From positions 59,282,096 to 59,346,095 of the forward strand of contig CANTUZ010000003.1 of assembly GCA_947846985.1 (NCBI GenBank): DNA of 64,000 bases, written 5' to 3'. How positions within the stretch are numbered: the stretch's first letter is position 1; the number at the start of each line of letters is the position of its first letter. This DNA comes from Fratercula arctica. Lineage: Eukaryota > Chordata > Aves > Charadriiformes > Alcidae. The notes under the pieces were generated by a model. The model saw only the letters and a list, made by a program, of their open reading frames with translations, was not told the origin of the DNA and ran no database searches. The translations under genes were made by a program, and so were the position numbers. Below are positions 23,401 through 36,602 of this stretch, one piece after another.

Positions 23401-26373
23401 GGTCCGGCTCGTGCCAGGACCCCAGCCCGTCCAGTGCTACATCCCTGCCGGAGGGCGTTTGCTTGGTCCTTCCCATGTCAGCCAACGCGTGTGTGCGCTT
23501 ACCAGTAGCCCCAAGCTGGATTCACACATGTCAGACCTCCGCCAGCTTCCTGGGGAGCCAAATGTTGCTTGAGCCACCAGAGGTGGCTGTGAGTGAAGGG
23601 AGGGAGCCACTGCTGGGGTTACGGGGTGGAGGGGGGCGAGTGGTTGTGATGGTGCCTCAGCCACTGGATTGCAGTAGGAACCCTGCAGCCCCTGCACAGA
23701 GCTAGAGGAGCTGCCGGGAGGGATGGGGCTCTCCCCAGTGAAGGGGAGAGCTGCTGAAATCCCGGCGATGGGGCATGGCAGACCGTCTCACCTTCCGCCA
23801 GCCGGGGCTGCCTCTGGGCACCGTTAGCAGTCGCTGCTCTGCCGTCTCTCTCTCTACTGCTGGATCCCATGCCGGGGCTCAGCAGCTCACCTCTGTGCCT
23901 GGCATTTAAGTATGTGTATCCTGATATATATGTGCCCACTACTCTGTGCCAATTCTGTTCGCCAAATTGTATTTATACTGTTTCAGAGCAGGCGAACGTT
24001 AGATATTACGTGTTAGCATCATACCTATGGGAACTGCACCCTTTACCAACATTTTCTTTTTTTGGTTTTGGACCGTGGAGTATGTTCTTCGTAACTTAAT
24101 ATTTACATAGTTTTATGCTTGTTACTGAAGACCAATACAGAGTATAGGAGACACTGACTTGCTTAGGTGGCAGCAAATGAAGACGTACATGGTGCTAGTG
24201 AACTGCATGATGTTGTGGAGCATAATAAAGGCAAGACCCTCCAAGCCACTTTGGAGGTATGAAGAGTCAAAGAAGCATTAGAGTAATTTAAAACATGTAA
24301 ACTGTGGCTAAAATCTAAAAACATCATTTCTTTAAAATTCTTTGTTGTAAATAACAAGGACTACCTCTGACCCTAGGATGAGATGCAGCTTGTAGAGCAG
24401 GAGGAAGCTCAGCTTCTCTTTGGGGAGGCTTGATTTAAAAAGATATGACCCCAGCTTTATCTCTGATGCAACTTCCCATTGCTGTGGGTGTCTGTACATG
24501 TGTGTGTCTGGGTATATTTCTGTATCCTGTAAGTCATATTATTCACATTTTCAAAATAAAGACAACCCAACTCATCTGCTTTTCGTATCAATAACTGTGT
24601 TTTATAGCTTTATCCACATCCTCACGCATCACAGGATGAGTCAATGCAATTAACAAGAAAGAATTTCTTAATTTTTGTTTCAAATACATATTTATGGGGA
24701 TACACAGTCCAAGGGAGTTTTCTTTATTTAATGCTGTAGACCTTTAGGTTGCCTGAACCTACATTTGTTTCAATCAGTTGTGATTTTGCCATTAGTTTTA
24801 GTAAGAAAAAACTTTTTCAGCTCTTAAATTAGAAAGTTTGTTTGTTTGCTGCCACGTGTCCTGTCATTGGAGACAAGCTCATTTTCCATATCTGCATTGG
24901 TTGTCTACAATATATATCAAAACACTTAAAAACAGACTCAGTCATTAAGTGATTTGAAATGATCAAATGATTGTAAGTAAGGTGCCTGTAGTCACCAACA
25001 GGAAAGAAATGCTTTCCTGAGACCCCTTGTTTTCAAGAGAATAATTCATGAGGGAGCTCCAATGTTGTGTCTTCTAAACCAGCAATTTTCAATGTTAAAA
25101 AAAAAAGAAAAGAAAAAAAAAAGAAAAAAAGAAAGGTATAGCCAAACTGGCAATGCACTGGTGAAAGAACTATGTGCTTGTCAAGGACCTGGCAAATGGG
25201 GAATCTGAAATTCTGTATCTGTCTGGTAGACAGTTACAGCTTCTGCATTAACATTGAAAACTAGTTTTCATTGCTTTGATAGCATGCCTGAAGTCTGGTC
25301 TGGAGCAGTGGGCCAAAACCGTTTGGCTACATCAGGACACGTTTACTTGCCATTGTGAACAGCAAAATGTTTTCTGTAAGCCTGAGAAGAGCACAGACCC
25401 TGTTAATGCAGAGGAGGAGTATGTGGAAACACACAAACGTATTAGCAGAGCTTGATGTAAACCTCTGAATACGATGAACTTACTGTCTGGATTTGTTATG
25501 TTTTCAGGTGGGACCCTCTTCTGATATGTGATCTACAGTGAGCTACTTTGAATCGTACGATGACAATGTTATCACTGCCACATCTCTGGGAACCAGTTAT
25601 TCATAAGTATATGGTATGTAAACATCTGCATCTTACATTAACTTTTGGTTGTTGGAACAAGGCAGAAACAATAACGTGAAGGTGCTAAAAGTCATTGAAG
25701 TAAATGTTAAGCCACATGTACAATCAATTATGCTGAGCTGTTCCAGCAGATGTTTTATCTGCTAGGCCTGGTCTGTATGCAGAACAGTGAACTGTTTTAA
25801 CTTGAAAATGTATTTATTTACATATATAACTGTATCGCTGCACTTAAAGCAGTACTATTTTTGCATTTAGGAAAGGTCTTTAAGTGCTTTTCTCTTTCAT
25901 TCCATTTTCAATTTCTGGTCAATCTAAATTAGATTAATTTCACACACCAGTGGATCCCTAAAGAAGTGTAAATTAACTCCATTTTACCAAACTCAGCCAG
26001 ATGATGGCTGTTACTCCCTTGATGTTTAGCTTTACATCACCCACCATCTTTGACCAAGATTTCAATAGGAATTAAGTCCATATATCGAGCCTTTTTTCTC
26101 ACCCTGTATAAGGAATTGGAGAGTGAGACTCGCATCTAGTGAAAGGAGGCTATTTAATTTATGGCCTACGAGGCCAAAAATATGAGGTCACTGATAGCTG
26201 GCATGCATTTCTTTTCTACTGTTGTGGCTTGAAATTGTTAACATACACTCAGGTCCTATAAAACCATGAGGAAACTGGTTTTATGAGAGTGGTTACATCA
26301 TTGTTTCATGTTCTGAAGCAGTTCAGTAGCACAATGCTTACCCGTTAGCATGGAGCATCTTCATCTGATTTAT
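17421..26373. other. Long unique stretch with CpG-richer patches, no gene seen
   Basis: Nearly 9 kb with no recognisable interspersed repeat except an A-rich tract. Most is A+T-rich (notably 20980-21720 and 24650-25100). CpG-richer patches occur at about 20390-20480 and 23340-23470. The second lies inside a 156-codon plus frame (23102-23572) of no recognised family. Both patches could be fragments of regulatory DNA or simply GC-biased sequence. Confidence 0.5.
25097..25134. repeat. A-rich tract with G interruptions
   Basis: About 38 bases of A runs broken by single G, (A4-10G)n. It is a simple repeat with no recognised element attached. Confidence 0.85.
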
Positions 26374-26443
26374 GGCCCAGATGCAACTCCCGCTGAAGCT
26401 GGTCGAAAAACGTTTCTTCATGCTGATGGGAGTTGAATTGCAC
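26374..26443. repeat. Palindromic repeat relic (inverted arms around CAACTCCC/GGGAGTTG)
   Basis: The left arm at 26380-26399 contains GATGCAACTCCCGCTGAAGC. The right arm at 26419-26440 contains CATGCTGATGGGAGTTGAAT, whose reverse complement lines up with the left arm over most positions. About 20 bases separate the arms. The wording GGCCCAGATGCAACTCCC resembles old amniote palindromic repeats with CAACTCCCATTGAAGTCAAT arms. I recall that pattern but cannot verify a family name. Confidence 0.45.
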
Positions 26444-29400
26444 TGCGCGTAGCACCTGAGACTTTTGTTTAAGTAATGCTCCCTGCATAGGATTTTTTTT
26501 ACTGATCAGCCACTTTTTAGAGATTAAGTATTAAAGATATAAGCGTAAAACAGAATTGCAAGGAAGTGGATTGCCAAAATAACCTGGAAGAGGAGTCCAT
26601 TATTGAAAATGCTTGTCTAGCTGCAAAAGTTACAAAGTGATGAGGAGAGATGACTATTTGCGCCAAAAGTATATGTCTGGGTTCAATGCGCTGTATTTTT
26701 ATATATAATTTTGAAGACAGTGTTTGTCAGAAATGGGAGTGATTTGCTGCTACATCAGTGATGTGGGAGAGGGAAAGCAAAATAAAAGTCTTACAGGGAG
26801 CGGGGAGAGAAAGGTCATGCTCCATCCATCAATTTAGCATGTGTTGGGAGAGCAGTTCCCAGCTCGGGTGCCTTGTGTGCTGAATGGGGAAGAGGTTTCC
26901 AAATCTGGCTGGACTGTGGGTCGGTGGGAAGAGAAGCTCCCGGAGGTGACACCTCCCACTGAAGTGAGAGCATTGATCCTGCTTGTGCTGGCAGGGCATC
27001 TAGCACGCCCGTGTAGCCACCCTCAGTAATCCCTGCTGGCCAAATACCATTAAGACGACCCTTTGCAGACTTTTTCTATGCATTTGTTCAGGCATCTCCT
27101 CTATCATCCGTATGTAAGCACCTTTTCAGGAGGGACACCATAGGAATAATAATCTCTGTTGCTTTTGTTTCTTCTGAGTCGATTCATTTTTAAATGTTCA
27201 GAATTGTTTGTTGGTGTATGTTTTTTTTAAATAAGTTGTTTTGGTGTGTGTGGGAGCACTGGTAATGGAAAACTGGTTTGAAGAAGATGAGTTTTATGTT
27301 CTGCAGGGGCAGAGGTCTGGAAAGGACCCAGCGGGCCAGCTGGTCTGCCTTCCTGCACTCACAGGTATCTCATCATGAAAAGCGTGAATGCGTCTTGGTT
27401 GACATTTTCACTTTTTTTGTGGAAAGCGTCTTTTCACCGGTGGAGGCGACCTCTCGGAGAGCCGAGGGCAGGTGGCAGGGAGAGGCAGTTGTCGCAGTGG
27501 TGACCGCTTGCAGATCTCCGCGTTCCCTGGGCACAAAGAGCAAGCAGCCGTCTCGCTGACGTGCCTTTAATGAGCTGTAGAGCAAGGGATGCCGTGTCTC
27601 GCAACTTATGAGGCTTCTTCTGATACGTGGTAATAACCTTCACGGATTTTCCATCTACCCAAATAAAAATGAAATTTCTTTTGACCGGTGAATGCAGGAG
27701 TCAGAAAGAAGTGAAGGTTTTCATGTTTGTTTTTCCTTTTGGGTGTTATTTTGGTTTGCCTCTTTTGCCAGTTCTCATATAGCATTGCAAACATTTCAGG
27801 AAACTAATCTGCAGGAGCACAGCTCATAAAAGGTTGGCCTGCTGGAGGACGAGGCTCTGCTTATTACAGAAAAGCTTCTGAGACAGTCACAGCTGAAAAG
27901 ATTACACACTTCCACAGGAAATTAAATTTGATGTAATATAGTGAAAGAATGACAAAATGGAAAGGGCATATATAACGTATTTGTCATTATTAAGTGCTAG
28001 AAAAATGAAAACCTGAGATCCAATAAAGTGCATGTGATTTAGATATGGATACAAAATTCTCAATAGTTTTTAAAAAATTTGGCCATCCATTTTCCTTTGC
28101 CTTCTCCTGGTGTCATTACCTCAACGTGGAAAATCATAAATGTCCTGTAAAATTCTATCAACTTTCGTGCACGTTAGATTATAAAGCATTTAAAACAAAT
28201 TTCAGAGCAATCCTACGGAGTCCAGTTAGGCTGCTTTCTTCAGCAGAAGGTGCACACGTGACACCAGGCTGGAAATGAGAGGCAAGAGCTTCCTTCTTTG
28301 CTCTGTCCTTCTCCCATGTGGACGTGCTGTGCTGACGGAGGGGGAAGCTGTCCTTCCGCGTCTGCCCCTGCCCCTCGCCGAGGCGCAGTGTACTGGTGCT
28401 CGATGGCGGGTGGAATTCCCAGCCCCATCCCAGCCACCAAGCAGGTGAGCGGGCTGCAGACCTGCTGGGGACCGTTCCGGTGACACGCGTGCTGAAGGTA
28501 CCTGTTGGTACCGAGGTCCTTGCTGGTGGCCCAAGGCACGGGCGGGTGATGTGTCCCCTCTTCCTCTCCTCCTCAGGGTCACCATAGGCACCGCGGTGAG
28601 CCAGGCTCTCTCCTGGCCAGGTGCTTCATGGCAAAATGTGCGTTTTCTTTCAAAGGGGACAGTAATAATGTGCAACATTTTAATAACTTATCCTATAAGA
28701 TTTGGTTACCTGCAATTGGAAAGAATAAGCAGGACTCTGGCAGATTTAACTTTATTAACCATCATAAATCCTTTCCCTTTTGACTCTAATCAGTCCCTGG
28801 AGTCCTTTTAATGCTCTTGACATTGCACTGGCCTTTCATCACAGCACAATATACATTTTCCTGTAACTAGAAAACCGATGGTGAGAGCCTTACGTAAACC
28901 CGAGGTAATGGACGCAGTTGTGGGGACGTGTGACTCTCGGACGCTCACTGCCGGTGAAAGGAGGAGAGGGAGGGTGTTGTGCCAGCACGGCTCTTCCCTC
29001 GGCAGAAGGAGGGAGCGGGGACACGATGCCGCAGGCGCCCGTGGGGTGTAGCGTGAACCCAGGAATGGGGAACCATCAGTTTTACTCTGGCCCAGACAGA
29101 CAGACAGATAGCGGTGCTTTTGTGTCTTCTGCTGGCAAGCTGGGGGACGCCGGGGGGCCAAACCCAGCCCTAGAGAGCCTCTCCATGAGCAGTCCCCAGC
29201 CCACGTCCCCAGGACAGAGAGCACATCCCTGGGAGCCCGGCAGGCTGACACGGCCACCCGGAGCTGCTGGCTGGGAGGAGGTGGCTTGCGGCACAGGGAC
29301 CGGGCAAACCTGCTGGGATGGAGGTGCTGGGTGAATGGATCTTTTCTGTGCCGGGGACAATGCTAAAAGGAAGGAGTGTTACCAGGTGGTCGAGGGGCAG

Positions 29401-30972
29401 GCACCTAAGAAACAAACGCCTTCTTCATAAAATAACTACCTGGGTTATTGCCTTTCTGTCCAACCCGCGCGCAAAATCCTCCGGAAAGCGAGAGGGGAAT
29501 TCCCTGGTCGGTAGTCTGTCTGTCTGTCTCTCTGCTGTCCAGGAATTCATGGGATGGAGAAGGCATCCCAAGAATCTGCCCCTGTGTGCAGGGAAGCTAA
29601 ATTCCCTCTTGTTTTTCCGTATACACAAGTCAGCAAGTTTCTTCAGCAAATGCTGTAATTTTAAGCTTAATACTATGCAAATATTTAACTTTGGACAAAA
29701 AAGCCTCAAGCTGGCTTCAGACCAGGGACTGGCTTCCAGCTGTTTCTGCAGGTACAGATCCAATGTTTATGTACACGAATGGTTATTTGTTTGTTTGTGT
29801 ATTTATTATGGTAATCTTTTTATAATTAACTTGGATATTTGTGTACCCTGGTTTTGCTTTGAACATAAAAATGTATGTATTTGCAAGGTGTATACAGCCA
29901 TTTTCAGAAGCCTTGGCAAAAAGCTCAGATCTGCTGAAGATAATCACTGTAGGCTGAACCTTTAGATGGCACAGAGTTGTACTGACTAATTTTTTCTCTA
30001 ACTGAAGTGCCCAAAGCTGCGCTCACCATTGAAAGCCCACCAGCCTGGGTTATGAAAAAAAAAAGTATGGAAAGATTTGGTGCCTGCTGCAGGAGCTTTA
30101 TACTGTAATTTGATTGTCCAGACAAATGGGTGCAAGAGAATATTCAGGAGGAGCGTCAAGAGCATTAGCAATAAATATGTTAACTAGGTTTCAAAAATCT
30201 GCTTAAATGCTACTTTGATATATAATACTTTGCTGAATCCACATACGCTTCGTATACGTATGCTTTCTCCAGACCTCGTCTCAGCTGCTGTATGCCCGCA
30301 AACAGCCTCTTATTAAAAAGGGAAAGTCCGTAATCTTGTGGACCTTCTATAATGTGCTCAGCGTGTGAGCTATTGACTTCATGAAGACGAGAATAGCTAT
30401 GTCAAATGTGTTTCATTTGCATGTGGCAAGATAGAAAAAGCAAGCTCTGTGTGAAGACAAGCAGACAAGAAAGACACCGAATGCCTTAAATACTAAGGGA
30501 GTTAATGCTATGCAGTGATTTTGCTTCTGTTATAGGAAGTGTAAGAACAGTATGCTTCCTGGCGTACATCGCCATCTAAACTGCAAAGGTTTCAGTTCCA
30601 TGGCAACACGAAGAGCCCGGTTGTGCTTAAGGTGTATGTACTAATGCATTCAGAGTGAGGGGCTGGGAGCAAGCTGGGGAAAAAAAACCCATGCCGAATG
30701 TTTCCCATTCATTTATTAATACATAAAGTAAAGCCTTTGTTCTTAGAAAATCATAACTGACATGAATACATGTGCCCTGCCCCCCCTGGTTCTGTCCGAT
30801 TCTTGTTTAAATGTGTTTTTCTCAGGCAAAAAGCAAATTAAGTGGCTGTTTTCTTGTTTGGGTGGTTTGTTTTTTTTTTTTTAATAAGAGTCTAAGCGCA
30901 GCAGCACTTGAATATTGCAAGAAAATGCTATTAATTCCTGAGACTGTTGTATATCCCTGGAGAGAAAGACTT

Positions 30973-30990
30973 GGGGGGGGGGGGGGGGGG
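30973..30990. repeat. Poly(G) run, 18 bases
   Basis: Uninterrupted G run, followed by CGGCAGGTGG. It is prone to G-quadruplex formation and to length error in sequencing. Confidence 0.9.
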
Positions 30991-32435
30991 CGGCAGGTGG
31001 TATTTTTTCCAAGAAGTACTGCTTTACAGAGCAGAGTGAAGCAGTGTTTGGTTTTTTATTATTATTATTTTCCTTGATTTTTTTGGTCTGCCCTCTTTCT
31101 GCCGTTCTCTACATCCACCTCCAGTTTCCCTCGCCTCCCCTGGCTGAGGAGCAGGAAACAAGACTGAGCTCTGTTTCCTGACATCCAAAGAAATATAAAA
31201 GTATGAGGAAACGGTGTATTTTGTTTTGCCAGCCGGCTCGGGTTTGCAGACCTGCGCTGGGAAGGCACCTGCTCCCAGACAGGGTCAGGAGTCACCCTCG
31301 GGAGCAACTGGGCAATCGGCCAGGGAATAAACCAGAGCTGATCATTACGTGAATTTTGTTTGATCTGCTCGATTGGCTGCGTGAATGTAGGATGGGGGAT
31401 TCTGACAAATGTATTTTGCTCAGGGTGAAGAGCTACCTAAGGCGGGTCCTGCCAGCTGTGCTGACGGGTGGATGAATTGCGGACTTCCAAGGTCTGAAGT
31501 CAGACGGAGGGGTGAGGGAACCTCCAGATGTTGGTATTTCTGAGGCTAACAGCAGTGCTAATCTGGCATGGTAAAGCTGACAGAAACTGGCAAGTTAAAC
31601 TGGATTTACAGCTGCTTTGCATTGCTAAAACGGGCAAAGCATCCAGAACGTATCAGTGGATCTGGCCTATAGGTTTCAGTGAGGTTTCTCTGTGTCATTG
31701 GGGAGAGAATACAGCTTTGCCATTGGAAGTTGGTCAACCATTCTCCTCTTGCTGTGCCAGGAGGAATAAAATTTGTCTCTCTCTTATCTGTATCCCTTTT
31801 TTTAAAATTTTTTTTCTGACTAGCAACAGGAATACTTTTTTCCTTAAAAACAAGGCTCGCTTTCATTGAAGTGGGAACCCCGTCTTTGACATTCTACTTG
31901 GGGGAAATTTCCCCGTTCGGGAGACCAGCGCAACATGGGTAAATCTTTTCTAAGGGAATAAATAGAATTGAAATGATGAAATGACCCTGTCTTGGCATTG
32001 TACAAAGTGGTGGATTTCACCCTTGAGGCAGCAGAACTGCAAAATAAGGTGGTGTCATTTTTAAACAGCCACTTTCTAAGGGAGAGCAGCACTGAGAAGC
32101 CTGAGCCACTTGCTAGTGCTGCATTTGACGCTCTCCCAAATTTGTGCTTGTTGTGGTTTCTAGTTTCTGCACAGCCCCCCAAACCAGAAAAATAGATGTA
32201 GCTCATTAAATACTAGCGTATGCCTCCCTAATTATGTGGCACCTTCCTTTTCCTGACTTTTGACAACGGGGCTGTGCATACAACCCTGAATGAAGAGGAG
32301 GAATCACTCCAGCCAAAAGCGTAGTAAGGGAGGTGAAGGGTTCCTGTGTAGGTGTCCCGACCTGGCATAACCCTCCGAATAGGCAAGCTGCTGTTTGCGA
32401 GCATCTTCCCAGTGGAGCATCTCATTCAGCTTGGC

Positions 32436-32589
32436 AGGAAGAATGAAGAGAAAGCACCAAGAGGAACATCAAAGAAAGAAGAAAAGGAGGAGAGAAATCA
32501 AGGACAGGAAGAGTGAGGAAACAGAGCAAAGGCAGAAGGGCAAGGAGAGAAACAACAGGGGGCTGGGAAGAGCACAACACAGGAAAGGG
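32436..32589 (+). other. Strongly purine-skewed segment (GA-rich, non-tandem)
   Basis: For about 150 bases the plus strand is overwhelmingly A and G without a regular repeat unit, with AGAAAGAAGAAAAGGAGGAG-type wording. It translates as a Lys/Arg/Glu-rich 71-codon frame (32395-32610), which is a compositional effect. It could be an old decayed GA-rich microsatellite or a purine-rich element. A poly(A) tract follows 55 bases later. Confidence 0.6.
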
Positions 32590-32643
32590 ATGATGCTGTG
32601 GTGCCTGTGAGGGAAAAGTTGTTTTTCAGATGTAATGTAGACC

Positions 32644-32660
32644 AAAAAAAAAAAAAAAAA
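32644..32660. repeat. Poly(A) run, 17 bases
   Basis: Uninterrupted A run. The sequence before it was not recognised as a retrotransposon, so it is scored as a simple repeat. Confidence 0.9.
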
Positions 32661-35600
32661 GGAGCAAGAAAATTAAAATACATGAAGTGGGAGAGGATAT
32701 CAGAGTGATGAGGGAGGGGATTGTCATGTCAGATTGACATGAACAGAAAAAACACAGAAAACACACAGATTCATTTCATGCACTGGTCCAGCCAATTTTA
32801 AATAGTAGCTGCTAAGTTTGTAGCATCAAGATCTTGTGCCATTTTCCATGTGGAGGTTTTGGGGAGCTGGTGGGGAGCAGCGGGGCCACATTGGGAGGCT
32901 GCTGCAGGCACCAGAGTGGATGGCTGGGGACAGATCTCTTCTGTGCACCTTGGCTGGAAGCCTAAAGCCGGTATGAATAGGAAAGCAAATTGCCCATCCT
33001 GCATTTGAAGACTGGCAGTCAGAAAAACGTGTCCGGTTCCCTCTGAAGGTATCTGAGGAAGGGCTGTTGCCGTGCAGGCAGGAATAAGGGCTCCCTCTAG
33101 ATCCCTCCTTTTCTACTTGTTCAAGCTATCTAGGCTACCAGAAATAAACAGCTGAATGGAAATTTTAGTTCTGGCTGTGAAAAGAAGCTTTTGAATGAAT
33201 TCTACATCAAATAGCGAATGTCTTATTTCCTCCTCCTCTCCACCTACCTTGTTCCTAAATATTAACATTTCATGTCACTTGAGCTAAGTTCAGTGTCAGA
33301 CTCACCAGATCCTGCTGAAAAATACACCCCTCTTTTGTGGCAAGCCGAAGAAGATGAGAGGCTTGTGGTGTTTTTCCTTCTCAATCTCTGCTCCGCTGGG
33401 AGAGGCAGCTAAGGCTGTGTGAAGCTGTCTCCTTCCCACTCTCCTAAACTTCACTCCTAAAAATGCTTCTCCCTCAACAGCTTTGCTGCTTCTCTGAAGG
33501 AGGCACGGCTTGGCCCACTAAGTGCCATCATTTGCCAGGGGATGTTTTCTCAGATTGCGGTGACTTTCATCATGATAGGAGGCTGAAGAAGATTGTTGTG
33601 GAATAAGTCATGGGCACCGCTAGCTGTGCCAGTTGAAAATCGTTACTTAAACATGAAAGAGAAGAAAAGGATCTGGAATTATGAGATTTTAAACCCTGCC
33701 CGAAGCCCCAAACCTCCAAATCATTTCTGCCATTTCTGCTTCCTGTTTTCTAAACGCTTGGGCTGTACTCGCATTATATTTTTAAACTTTCCTCCAAAAC
33801 CACAAAGGTGAGAAATACCCTTTCTCTGAAATCGCTTGTTTTGTGGGCAGCGGTACCAGAATGTGTTACTCCCGTGCCCCTTTCACCCCCCCAGGACTTC
33901 TCACCCACCTCCTTCAGGTCGCTGGCAGCAGGCGGGAGGCTGCAGGCTGCCCGGCCGGGCTGGGGCTGCGCGTCCCTGCTGCCACCAAGGTGGCCATGCA
34001 ACCCCCCAGGGCTGAGCTCGGGGCATCAGGATGGCTTTCCTCCTCAGAGCCAGCCACCAATTTTCTCAAGACTTGTGAGAAGGCAATTATGGAAATTGAG
34101 TGGAATTTGTTGTCTAGGAGAGAAGATCTGAATGTCTGCAGGGGAGGAGAAAACGTGTTGGAATAGTGGGTTTTGTACAAGGAGGGGAATGGTTCTCACT
34201 GGGCAGTTGTGTCTGAAATAGTCTGCAGTATGTGGTAGTATTTACGATAAAGATGAATGCTTTTACAGTAAAAACATGGGGACCTGAGCTTACCTGGAGA
34301 CCCTAATAATTTTTTCTACTGTAGAGAAAGCATGTGGTGAAGAGAAATGTTGGTGAATACAGTCTCGCCACCTTTGGTGGGATGAGTAGGGACATTCCTG
34401 TATCGCCCTGTAGTTATGCAGAGATGTGCTGATACTTGCTTATTTTGATCAGTGCTGAAAAACAGAAGCAAAAAAATTGAATGTGGCTTTGGGGTGCTGT
34501 AATACAAGGCTGAATCACCCGGAATCAAACCCAGTTTGAGGTGTGAATACCACCGCTGATGTTTGTGTAACCCCAAATCTCTCAACTTGTACCTGAATTT
34601 ACTTCTTAGATGATAAAGAAAAATCACCCCTTCCCACAGATGCCACATGAGCCGGGCAGCCATTTCTGCACGACAAGAGGAGGTTTATTCCCTTCCCTCA
34701 CCTTGGTCCAGTCCAGCAATTGGGAATCCGATTTAACCCTCAGTGTTTTTTTCAGGCCCTGTGAGTCTTCAATTCTTTTCCAGCAGCAAAACAATTATTT
34801 TTGATAGACACACTAGTTGTTTGTTAATTTGTTTATAATCAGTTTTCCAAGAGGTTGCTTTGATGTGGGAGGAACTGAATTCTTTGGGTGCAAATGCTCG
34901 CTGCTGACTCTCTTCTTAGTCATTAAGAGATGTTTTTCACATTAAGATGCCTTTACTTTTAAGGGAAAACTTCGAGCATCTTCTGATACCAGACATACGG
35001 CTGCCTAAACAGACACCATTTGCTGAGCTGCAGTATGTGATGGAGGGAACATCCAAGGCCAGCCCAGGCCTTCCCCAGCTTCTCGGGGAGAGCCCCAACA
35101 GCCCCTTGTCCCCTCTGGCTGCTGCTGCGGCCGCCTGCACCAGCCCCCAGTACCTGAGACCCCACAGATGCTGGTTCCAGCTACCGACCTACATCCCTGC
35201 TGGTATGCCTCCACGCTAAAAGATGTCACTGTTCTTTTCCAAAAAGAGCGTGTCTTTTTTTTCAGTTCCCTTGCCACCTTTTTGTATTTTCAAGCTGCAG
35301 TTCTTTTAAGGCTCCCTGCCTCTGCAGTTCTTGCCTTTGTATGGGTTATTTTTGGAAACTGGGGAACCAGGAGGAGGGATGAAATTTAGGGGATTTAACT
35401 GCAGAAGAAGTGGAAAACTCTTTCCTTTGGTGTGCTCTTTCTTCCTTCTTCTTTCTTCTCATGACCTCCATGGTCCGACTGACCCCCATCGCATCGCTCC
35501 CTCCAGGGCAAGCCATAGCCCGCACTCTTTGTACCCAGCGAGCGACTTCTCCACGTGCAGAGGTGTGCTGGTTCACAAGCTGCGCTTGCCGCTTCCTCCC

Positions 35601-36581
35601 TGCAGCGGCCATCACTTCTCTTCTGCTTTTCTGGGTCAACCAGTTGGCCAAAAAGTGGTAGGTGGCCGAGCAGAGTTTTGAGAACTGTGAAACGCTGGTA
35701 GCACTTGGGAGGTCATGTGCCTTAAGGGTAAATCGTATGTGGAGAAGAATGTGTTTCCTTTGTTATTTCCTCAGTGGGGCAGCCCCATCAAAGTGGTTGG
35801 CTTTTTCTTTAAATGTTGGCATGCTTTTACATCAGAAGTGATATGTGCTGATCTATGTGCCAAACTTTGCAACAAAACCCATGTTTTTTGGAAGACTGGG
35901 GAACAGTGACTGAACCCTGACCTGGTGGGAAGACCAGAGCTCACCTTTCGGCTCTGGGGCATGGGGCAGGCAGTGGTAAGCCTGGACCCCCAAACTGTCT
36001 AAGCTCTTCTGCACGGGGGGCAATCACTTCACATCTTGCATTTCAGATGCAAAAATGTAAGGAGAAATTGTAAAGGAGCATCCAAGGACTTGCCTTTTTC
36101 TGTGTAGCACATAGAAAGACATTGACCATACAGTAGGTCAGACCGCCCTTTTGATAACTGAGACAGTATTCAGGTAATTGAGATGCCTGTGATTGCCCAT
36201 GAAAATTTGCTGATGTTTACACTGCTGTCAGGTATTGAAGTCACACCATAATATTTATTGTGGGATCTTGCAATGGATTTTGAAATAGATCGATATCACG
36301 GCACAAAGTGGGAATTTTCTTCATTTTTTCTGCAGTTATGAAAAGGCCTATGTAGCAGTATACTGTGGCAAATGTTAAACATTAAAAGCTCCTTTTGTGT
36401 CTACTGATAAGAGTAGATTGGTAGAGGAGGAAGTAACTTGAGTTTGGTTGGTAACACTGATAGGGTAGAAATCAAAGCAGGGGATGATTGTAGACTCAAA
36501 GACTCATGCCATCTTTGAAGGATGGATCTGGATCAGTGACATAACAAGAAATGATAATGAGGAGGACTTGAGGCCTAAATT

Positions 36582-36602
36582 AAAAAAAAAAAAAAAAAAA
36601 AA
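36582..36602. repeat. Poly(A) run, 21 bases
   Basis: Uninterrupted A run preceded by GGACTTGAGGCCTAAATT. A retrocopied transcript upstream was considered, but no coding similarity or target-site duplication was seen. Confidence 0.9.

Noticed and set aside
29097..29109. CAGACAGACAGA short repeat, and TCTGTCTGTCTG at about 29515
   Set aside because: Only three to four units each. They are too short to annotate as microsatellites, and their inverted relationship 420 bases apart is probably chance.
28226..29334. Several 90-150 codon frames on both strands
   Set aside because: Mutually overlapping frames on opposite strands in GC-rich DNA are expected when stop codons are scarce. None is recognised.
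36480..36602. Possible processed retrocopy ending in a 21-base poly(A) run
   Set aside because: No coding similarity, AATAAA signal at the right distance or target-site duplication was seen. It is treated as a simple A tract.
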